A stretch of DNA of 38,210 bases from Holophagaceae bacterium (GTDB lineage: Bacteria > Acidobacteriota > Holophagae > Holophagales > Holophagaceae), in NCBI GenBank assembly GCA_025361205.1, contig JANYAS010000112.1, positions 1-38,210 on the forward strand, given 5' to 3'. The notes beneath the pieces are model-generated. The model was not told the DNA's origin, did not search any database, and saw nothing but the letters and a program-made list of their open reading frames with translations. Position numbers and translations under genes: made by a program. Below, piece after piece: positions 32,736 to 38,210 of this stretch (position 1 is its first letter; every line of letters starts with the position of its first letter).

Positions 32736-33439
32736 GCGCCGTCTCCCCGCAGGCGGCGTTCCATGCGCTCGGCCTGGGTCTCCAGGTTGTGCGCTGCGGC
32801 CCACTGGCGCAGCTCCTGGGCCCGCTCCACGGTCAGACAGTCGTCCTCGAAGGCGACCTCCGCAAGCCACGAGTGGAGGTTGGCGCGGATGGCCTCGGCT
32901 TCCTGGAGGGGCGCGCCCTGGGCGGCGAGCTGGTGGCTGGCCTCGAGAAGGGTCATGGCCATCTCCCGCTCCTGGCGGCGGTCCTCCTCGCCCTTCTTGC
33001 ACAGGGTGGGATTCTGTTCGAAATTCTGGAGAAGGGCTGTGCTCTGCCGGAAGAAAGCGATCCAAGCGCGATCCTGGGTGCGTTTTTGCGCCAGCTGCTC
33101 CAGGCGGGCGGTGTCCTGGGCCAGGGCCCGGAGCCGCTGGGTCCGCTGGAGCGTGAACGCGGAGGGGATGAGGGCGAGGAGGATGACTGCGGCCGCGGCC
33201 AGGGTCCAGGATCCGCTCCAGCGGGTGCGGGGGGCCGGGGCCAGTTCCGCCGCGAGGGCCGGGCCGTGACTGCCGAGGGCCAAATGGAGCTCCAGCAGCT
33301 GGGCCAGTTCAGTCTGGGCCGCGGGATCCTCGGGCCAGAGTTCGGGTTGCTCCAGCAGCTCGAAACGCCGGGCATCATCCAGAGTCCCGACGTCGGGGGT
33401 CCGGGGATCGGGGCGCTGGGGGTTGGGGGCGGCGGTCAT
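32732..33439 (-). CDS. Putative membrane anti-sigma factor
   Basis: A 235-residue protein with a cytosolic N terminus (about 1-75), one membrane span (about 78-97, LAAAAVILLALIPSAF) and a helical, probably extracytoplasmic C terminus of about 135 residues beginning with a likely coiled coil (QRLRALAQDTARLEQLAQKR). It has no HxxxCxxC zinc motif, so it is not a ZAS-type anti-sigma factor. The role is inferred from its start overlapping the ECF sigma gene by 4 bases and from its topology. Sequence alone does not name it. Confidence 0.6.
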   Translation of the reverse strand: MTAAPNPQRPDPRTPDVGTLDDARRFELLEQPELWPEDPAAQTELAQLLELHLALGSHGPALAAELAPAPRTRWSGSWTLAAAAVILLALIPSAFTLQRTQRLRALAQDTARLEQLAQKRTQDRAWIAFFRQSTALLQNFEQNPTLCKKGEEDRRQEREMAMTLLEASHQLAAQGAPLQEAEAIRANLHSWLAEVAFEDDCLTVERAQELRQWAAAHNLETQAERMERRLRGDGA

Positions 33440-34026
33440 GGCTGGGGTCCAAGGGTTTTTCGGAGTTTCTGAAGGCTTTGGAACAGGGTGGCTTTGACGG
33501 TGCCCTCGGCGCAGCCCAAGTCGCGGGCGATCCGTTTGACGGGATGTTCCTGGACATAGTAGGCAAGGACCATGGCCCGCTGGCGGGGGGTCAGACCCAC
33601 CAGAGCCCCTCGCAGGGCCTGGATGCGTCGACTTTGGTCGACGGACTCCCAGGGTGTGGAGGGTTGGGGGTCCGGTGCGTCAAAGGTCTCGGGAGGGGGT
33701 ACCTCCCGTCCTCTTCTACGCAGGTGGTCCGTCGCCGCATTAGCCGCCAGCGTAAATAGCCAGGCGGCCACCGGCCGGCCCTCCTCGAAACGCTGACAAT
33801 GCTGGAGACACTTGAGGAAAACTTCCTGCGCCAGCTCCTGGACCACGCCAGCCTCGCCCTGGAGCCGACGGTGCAGGAAGGCGAAGAGGGGCCGTTCGAA
33901 GCGGGCCATGAGGTGGGCCAGGGCCTCCTCGCGGCCAGCCTTCAGCTGGGCCATCCAGTATTCCGGTGGCTGGTCTTCCGACGAGGCCACGCCGCCGTCT
34001 GCGGTCAGGGGGAACGCAGGGCTCAT
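33436..34026 (-). CDS. ECF-type RNA polymerase sigma factor
   Basis: A 196-residue sigma-70 family ECF factor. Region 2 spans about 40-105 (FERPLFAFLHRRLQ, VVQELAQEVFLKCLQH, RPVAAWLFTLAANAATDHLRR). Region 4 spans about 138-190 (ALVGLTPRQRAMVLAYYVQE, VKRIARDLGCAEGTVKATLF). There is no region 1 or 3. It overlaps the upstream hypothetical gene by ATGA and the downstream membrane protein by 4 bases, the usual layout of a sigma/anti-sigma pair. Its target promoters are unknown. Confidence 0.92.
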   Translation of the reverse strand: MSPAFPLTADGGVASSEDQPPEYWMAQLKAGREEALAHLMARFERPLFAFLHRRLQGEAGVVQELAQEVFLKCLQHCQRFEEGRPVAAWLFTLAANAATDHLRRRGREVPPPETFDAPDPQPSTPWESVDQSRRIQALRGALVGLTPRQRAMVLAYYVQEHPVKRIARDLGCAEGTVKATLFQSLQKLRKTLGPQP

Positions 34027-35033
34027 GCCCTGGGGTTCCCTGCGGGCAGGTTGAAGGAGAACCCCGGCTGGCCCAGCTTCTCCATCACCAGCTTGAGCTG
34101 TTCGGCGGTGAGGGTGCAGCGCAGGGCCACCCGCCGCTTTTCCTGCATCAGCTCAGGCGCCGCGCTGGGCTCGGGCTGCACCGCGTTGGTGGCGGCCACC
34201 AGGCGCTGGAGCCAGGGCGTGACCTGGTTGATGCCCTCGGGCGTGCCCGCGAGGGCCAGCTCGAACCGCACGGGCTGATCCTTCTCCAAGGCTGGCGTGA
34301 TGCTCCAGAAGAGCGCGTGGACCCCCTGGGGGAGATCCTTGATGACGCTGCCCTCCAGGTTCCGACGGAGACCGCCCAGCAGGGCCTCGGGCTGGAGGTA
34401 GCCCTGAAAGGGGGCCCGGGGGCTGATCCACTCGGCGGCGAGAGCTGCATCGGGCTGGGCCCCGAGGCCCGCCTTGGCGGCCATGCGGTTCAGGGCGTCC
34501 AGGGAGCCGATCCACACCTGCCCCTTTTCATCGCTGGCGGCGCGGATGTGGGCCTTCGTGCCCTGGGTTTCGAGGTCGAGGATCACATAGAGAGGCCAGT
34601 CCCGACCCTGGATGCGGAGGCTACCCTCCTGGGGGAAGGATTCGGCCAGGGCCGCCAACAGGGCTGCGGGATCCTTGAATTGATTGAGCTGGATGAGGGC
34701 GTGCTCGAGGCCTTTCTGAAGCGTGTCATCGCCCTTCTGCGGCACCCCAATGACATGGAAGGTCACCCGACCCGTCTCGGTGCGCGGGTTGATGTGCGCC
34801 TTCTGCAGGAAGAGATCCAGGGCCCGCTCGACCAGCGGATCCCGCGAAATGAAGGACTGGACCTCCTTGTGGGTCAGCACCCAGCCCGCTTCGCCCGAGA
34901 AGGCGGCCAGGCTATCCCCTGGGGCGGCTTGCACCCAGGCGGGAATGCGGGCCTTGGGTCGGCAGGAGAAGGCGAGGGGGAGGCAGGCCAAAGCCACCGC
35001 GGCGGGGATCAGGATGGCTGCGGGGCGTCGCAT
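34023..35033 (-). CDS. Exported hypothetical protein, possible lipoprotein
   Basis: A 336-residue protein not recognised by family. The N terminus MRRPAAILIPAAVALACLPL is a signal sequence ending in AFSC, a weak lipobox with Cys24. The mature part alternates helices and strands, with the phrases SLAAFSGEAGWVLTHKEVQS, RVTFHVIGVPQKGDDT and LRCTLTAEQLKLVMEKLGQ, and may be two similar halves. The ATG at 35033 has AGGAG 5 bases upstream. It is coupled by ATGA to the sigma factor gene, so it may be an input or a partner of that system. Confidence 0.7.
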   Translation of the reverse strand: MRRPAAILIPAAVALACLPLAFSCRPKARIPAWVQAAPGDSLAAFSGEAGWVLTHKEVQSFISRDPLVERALDLFLQKAHINPRTETGRVTFHVIGVPQKGDDTLQKGLEHALIQLNQFKDPAALLAALAESFPQEGSLRIQGRDWPLYVILDLETQGTKAHIRAASDEKGQVWIGSLDALNRMAAKAGLGAQPDAALAAEWISPRAPFQGYLQPEALLGGLRRNLEGSVIKDLPQGVHALFWSITPALEKDQPVRFELALAGTPEGINQVTPWLQRLVAATNAVQPEPSAAPELMQEKRRVALRCTLTAEQLKLVMEKLGQPGFSFNLPAGNPRA

Positions 35034-35073
35034 GGGGGCTCCTGGTGGGGCTACGCGAGGGGTCTTCGTACGT

Positions 35074-36858
35074 TTACCCCAGGGTCCGGAGGGCGGCGGG
35101 AAGGTGGGGGCTGCGGAGGAGCTGTTGCTGTTCAGCTTCGGAAAGCAGGCCCCAGATCCGCACGGAAGCCGCTCGGGGCGTCTTCGGATTGAGCAGCAGC
35201 TCGGACATGATGGCCGCGTGGGCCATGAGCACCGGGTGACTGGCAATCTGCTCAAGCACGGCGCGGGGCGTGAGCTTGTTGCGGGCGAGGCGCAGCAGGA
35301 TGCCCGGGTCCAGCTGGCGATCCGCCACCATGCGCCGCAGGGTTTCCTCATCCTGGAGCACCTCCTGGGGCAGGTGGCGCATCAGCTCCCCGCCGGAGGT
35401 CCGCAGGGCCGTGATGCGGTCCGGCACGTCCATGCCCTGGTAAAGGGCCCGGAGCGTTTCGAGGGCCCGGCGCTTGACCTCCAGGTGCAGGATCCGGGGA
35501 TCGCGCAGGATCTCGATGTTGGGTTTCATTCCAGGAAGGTGGTCCAGGAGTCGCAAGGCCGAGGGTTCGGATAGGTGGGGATGGTGCACCAGGGCTTCGG
35601 CCACCAGGGGATCCTCGGACCAGGTGAAATGGGCGGCCACCACCTCCACCCGCTCCCGGTCCAAGGCTGGCAGCGTGGACGCCAGGAGCCGGGGGGTGAG
35701 GGCGGGATTCTCCAGCGCGAGCCGGAAGACCTGGGGATCGGGATCCTTGAGCACCTGGCTGAGCTGATCTTCCTGGGTGGCCTGGGTGGCAAGGAAGACA
35801 CGCTCCTCCAGGGTGGCCCAGCGGCCCTCCTCCCCCCGCTCCGGGAGGGCCGAGGCGAGCCCTGAGCGCTGGCGCTGCAGCTGGTCGTAGAAGTACTTCA
35901 CCACCCGGAGGAGCTGGGGCGACTGCCGCTTCGCCCAGAAGGTGATGAACTGGTACTCGCTTTCGTCGAGCTGGGTGAAGAGGCTCACGATGCGTCGAAG
36001 GGCCAGTCGGTTGGGCGCGCCCTGGTCCAAGGTGGCGGCCAGGTGCCCGGACAAGCCCACCCGGCGCGAGAGATCGGCGGGGCAGCCCGGTGACCCCAGC
36101 AGGCTTTCGCGCACGGGCTCCCGGAAGTACCAGCGGGCCTCGGCGTAGACTTCCTCGAAGAAGGCCGCCTCAGTGCTCTGCGCCAGGGCCCGGCAGACCA
36201 CCTCCTCCGAGACAAGGGGGTTCTGGAGCGCGGTTTGACGGAGTTCCAGGTCCGACGCCAGGAGAAAGGAAAGAAGTTCGTCGGGCTGGGCGGTCTGGCG
36301 GGCCCGGGCTAGGCGTCCGGGCCGGTCGAGGCCCTCCGTGGGCGGCTGAGGGGGGAGGGCGGCGGGCAGGGTGGTGAGGGCCTCCCAGTCAGGGTTTTCT
36401 CCGGGAAGCGGCGGCAGCTCCTGCGTGGTGCCCGTGGCGGAGACAGTCTTCGCCAGCTGTTTCGCCAGCAGCTTGGCGACGGGTTTCAAGCCCGCGTTCA
36501 GCTGGGAATAGAGGGATTTCACGGAATCGGAACGGTCGCTCTTCTCGGCGGCGGGTGCCTTATCCATCTCCCGCATCTGGTCGAAGAGCGAGACCACCAT
36601 CTCGAGGTCCCGACGGATGGCCTCCGGGGTGGCCTCGTTCTCCGCGAGCCCCAGCAGGATGGGCCAATGAGCCAGCCAATGGGGCGTGCGGGCCATGAGC
36701 GTCAGCAGCCGCGGGGAGGCCTGGGTTCTCGCCAGCCCTTCGAGCATGTAGATCTGGCTCTCCGTGGGCAGCTGGGGCCGCACCATGGCGAGATGCCTGA
36801 AGTGCATCCGTTCCGGTTCCGTGAGGCTTTCCAGGAACGCGGATTCCCCTTCTGTCAC
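35074..36858 (-). CDS. Large helical-repeat (HEAT-like) protein
   Basis: A 594-residue, largely helical soluble protein without signal peptide. It is built of degenerate repeats of about 25 residues that include the pattern (D/N)P-x-(V/L)-x-x-x-(A/L)-L-x-(N/H)P, for example LELRQTALQNPLVSEEVV, PDPQVFRLALENPALTPRLL, DPLVAEALVHHPHLSEPSAL and LARNKLTPRAVLEQIASHP. This resembles leucine-rich-repeat-variant/HEAT scaffolds that bind other proteins. An Ala/Lys-rich linker lies near 100-150. The start is GTG at 36858, behind GGGGGGAA. It lies 13 bases after the HisA-like gene and 40 before the exported hypothetical. Confidence 0.75.
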   Translation of the reverse strand: MTEGESAFLESLTEPERMHFRHLAMVRPQLPTESQIYMLEGLARTQASPRLLTLMARTPHWLAHWPILLGLAENEATPEAIRRDLEMVVSLFDQMREMDKAPAAEKSDRSDSVKSLYSQLNAGLKPVAKLLAKQLAKTVSATGTTQELPPLPGENPDWEALTTLPAALPPQPPTEGLDRPGRLARARQTAQPDELLSFLLASDLELRQTALQNPLVSEEVVCRALAQSTEAAFFEEVYAEARWYFREPVRESLLGSPGCPADLSRRVGLSGHLAATLDQGAPNRLALRRIVSLFTQLDESEYQFITFWAKRQSPQLLRVVKYFYDQLQRQRSGLASALPERGEEGRWATLEERVFLATQATQEDQLSQVLKDPDPQVFRLALENPALTPRLLASTLPALDRERVEVVAAHFTWSEDPLVAEALVHHPHLSEPSALRLLDHLPGMKPNIEILRDPRILHLEVKRRALETLRALYQGMDVPDRITALRTSGGELMRHLPQEVLQDEETLRRMVADRQLDPGILLRLARNKLTPRAVLEQIASHPVLMAHAAIMSELLLNPKTPRAASVRIWGLLSEAEQQQLLRSPHLPAALRTLG

Positions 36859-36871
36859 GATTCCCCCCAGG

Positions 36872-37588
36872 TCAGGCGCAGGCGGCCTGAAGGAAGGCCA
36901 GAAGCCACGGATTCTGGTGGAACAGCAGGGCGTCGACCAGGGCCCCCTTTAAACCAGGCTGGGCGCGCAGGGCCTGCAGATGGTGGGGGGACGTGATGCT
37001 CCCCCCCATGACCAGGGGCAGGCCGGTGGCGGCCGCCAGATCCCGGGCGGTCTGGAAATCCGGCTCGGCGGTGGCATCCTCGGGGATGTCCACGAAGAGC
37101 AGGCGACGGAAGCCGTAGTCCTTGGCCCGCAGGGCCAGATCCAGGGCGCTCAGGGTGGTGGTATCCACCCAGCCCGACCGGTGGACTTTCCCGCCCCGGG
37201 CGTCGATGGCGGCCGTGAGGTAGGGCTGGAACCGGGCCGTCAGCTGTTCGGAAACCATGGGGGACTTGTGGAGGATGGTGCCGACCACGAGCCAACTGGC
37301 GCCGAGATCAATGAAGAGCTGGGCCTGGTCGGAGCTGCGGATGCCTCCGGCGACCTGCACGCAGACCTTCCGTTCCCGAGCCCGGCAGAGGTGGAGAATC
37401 TGGGCGATCACGTCCCGGTTGTTCCCCCGGCCCATGGCGGCGTCCACGTCGACCAAGGCCAGCCGGGTCGCGCCCTCGTCCATCAGCCGCCGAGCAAGTT
37501 CGAGGGGTGCCTGGGGGCAGGTGAAACCCTGCCCTGCGGTGGAGACCACACGGCCGTGCTGGAGGTTCAAGGTCGGGTAGATCTTCAA
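36872..37588 (-). CDS. HisA-like TIM-barrel protein with altered active site
   Basis: A 238-residue protein of the HisA/HisF family. It matches HisA in length and in LALVDVDAAMGRGNNRDVI, VQVAGGIRSSDQAQLFIDLGA, AAIDARGGKVHRSGW with Asp129, and TTTLSALDLALRAKDYG. The N-terminal catalytic aspartate of HisA (Asp8, in AIDL) is Asn8 here (TLNLQHGRVV), and the second phosphate loop reads VMGGSITSPHHLQAL. No other his gene is near. It could be a slow isomerase, a paralogue with another substrate or a binding protein. The start is TTG at 37588 with AGGGG 7 bases upstream. Confidence 0.8.
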   Translation of the reverse strand: MKIYPTLNLQHGRVVSTAGQGFTCPQAPLELARRLMDEGATRLALVDVDAAMGRGNNRDVIAQILHLCRARERKVCVQVAGGIRSSDQAQLFIDLGASWLVVGTILHKSPMVSEQLTARFQPYLTAAIDARGGKVHRSGWVDTTTLSALDLALRAKDYGFRRLLFVDIPEDATAEPDFQTARDLAAATGLPLVMGGSITSPHHLQALRAQPGLKGALVDALLFHQNPWLLAFLQAACA

Positions 37589-37642
37589 ACGCGCACCCCT
37601 AGCGAGAGGCAGAAGCGAGTGTAACGCAAGGATCAGGCCGCG

Positions 37643-37695
37643 GAGCGTGTCCAAATCATCGATGGGCAGCGCCCACCCATGACTTGGACACACTC
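37643..37695 (-). terminator. Hairpin immediately after rnc
   Basis: GAGTGTGTCCAA and TTGGACACGCTC (minus-strand reading, 37695-37684 and 37654-37643) form a 12-bp stem with one G-U pair. A smaller GGGC/GCCC stem lies inside the loop. It starts one base past the rnc stop codon and has no U-run. It could terminate or act as a processing site before the HisA-like gene. Confidence 0.5.
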
Positions 37696-38210
37696 CTAGG
37701 CGTGAGTTCCAAGCTGATCCAGGAGTTGCCTGGCGGCCTCGCCCTCCGCCCCTTTGCGGGTGGGACCTTCGGCCTGCGCCGAATGCGGTCCGACCGACAC
37801 CCGCATCGTGAATCGGGGCGCGTGGCCCGGCCCAGCAAGATCGACCTTGGTATAAACCGGGACCGGAAGGCCGAGACGGGCCGTCGTTTCCTGAAGGTGA
37901 GTCTTGGGATCCAGCTTGGTCCAGCTTTCGGGGTTCGCCTGGCGGATGGGCGCCAGGAATCGGCGCTCCACCAGGTCCCTCACCAAGGTTGTGGCATCGT
38001 CTCCCGCCGCCTGGGCGTCCAGGAAGATGGCCGCCAGCAGGGCCTCGAGTGCGTCCGCGAGGGGCTTGGAGCCCATGGGGGGAGCCTTGCGCGGGTGCAC
38101 AGCCCTCAGGGCCCGTTCCAGGCCCAGTTCGAGGGCCCATTCATGCAGGGATTCCGTACGCACCAGCACACCCCTGAATTTGCTCATGGAGCCTTCCTGC
38201 CAGTCCGGGC
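37696..38210 (-). CDS. rnc: Ribonuclease III (5' part outside the window)
   Basis: The last 171 codons of RNase III, the endonuclease that cuts double-stranded RNA in rRNA and mRNA maturation. Seen are the end of the nuclease domain (PDWQEGSMSKFRGVLVRTES, then GSKPLADALEALLAAIFLD with the catalytic Asp and Glu) and the C-terminal double-stranded-RNA-binding domain (DPKTHLQETTARLG, VYTKVDLAGPGHAPRFTMRV, TRKGAEGEAARQLLDQL). The frame stays open through the right edge, so the internal ATG at 38187 is not the start; the N-terminal part with the LEFLGD signature is missing from view. Confidence 0.92.
   Translation of the reverse strand, partial: PDWQEGSMSKFRGVLVRTESLHEWALELGLERALRAVHPRKAPPMGSKPLADALEALLAAIFLDAQAAGDDATTLVRDLVERRFLAPIRQANPESWTKLDPKTHLQETTARLGLPVPVYTKVDLAGPGHAPRFTMRVSVGPHSAQAEGPTRKGAEGEAARQLLDQLGTHA

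Noticed and set aside
38165..38187. rnc beginning at the internal ATG at 38187
   Set aside because: The frame continues upstream to the window edge with RNase III-like sequence (PDWQEGS), so the gene is truncated by the edge.

Overview
The window is a gene-dense, high-GC bacterial chromosome segment. It has no tRNA or rRNA gene, insertion sequence, phage gene or CRISPR array that I can see. Third codon positions are strongly G/C, most junctions inside gene clusters are ATGA or TGATG stop-start overlaps, and there are genes for outer-membrane-type processes (a LolA-like carrier, a CBM9/DUF5916 predicted beta-barrel protein, an MsbA-like exporter). This suggests a diderm bacterium; my best guess is Acidobacteriota of the Holophaga/Geothrix kind, but that is inference from overall flavour and not proven by any gene here.

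Layout. 1-2960: the tail of an unidentified frame at the left edge, a class V aminotransferase with an intrinsic terminator, thiG on the minus strand, and a divergent tetR with operator-like repeats. 2964-12317 (plus): a small alpha/beta hydrolase, then a lysine riboswitch (about 3520-3702) leading a lysine biosynthesis cluster: M20 desuccinylase (dapE), asd, lysC, dapB, dapA, dapD, a 290-base gap filled with palindromic repeats, then the dapC-type aminotransferase and lysA. Together they encode the route from aspartate to lysine through succinylated intermediates, except the epimerase dapF, which is not in the window. 12322-16259 (minus): an MBL-fold hydrolase, a LolA-like protein, a zinc-ribbon/FHA protein and a large single-span TPR protein form one tight cluster. 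16288-16788 is a plus-strand GNAT, followed by an orphan coding remnant.

16989-21731 (minus): an acyl-CoA carboxylase carboxyltransferase, an aspartate ammonia-lyase fused to an N-terminal cyclic-nucleotide-binding-type domain, and transaldolase coupled to a HIT protein with a signal peptide. 21948-23842 (plus): thyX and a class V aminotransferase-fold enzyme, coupled. 23931-26387 (minus): a DUF5916 protein. 26511-29006: DUF192 protein (plus), an eroded metallophosphoesterase (minus), a TauE/SafE permease (plus) and a small membrane protein (plus). 29010-38210 (minus): a long run reading rnc (cut by the right edge), a HisA-like protein lacking the usual Asp8, a helical-repeat protein, a possible lipoprotein, an ECF sigma factor, a putative membrane anti-sigma factor, a TPR/HEAT protein, an ABC exporter and queA.

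No gene-free stretch exceeds 300 bases. The longest are 9740-10029 (repeats), 3489-3761 (riboswitch) and 21732-21947 (repeat). The points most worth a second look are the cNMP-domain/aspartase fusion, the HisA-like protein with Asn8, the non-canonical LysA in the lysine cluster, the period-10 palindromic repeats at two sites, the twin palindromes coding the DapB tail, and the coupled sigma/anti-sigma cluster with helical-repeat partners.
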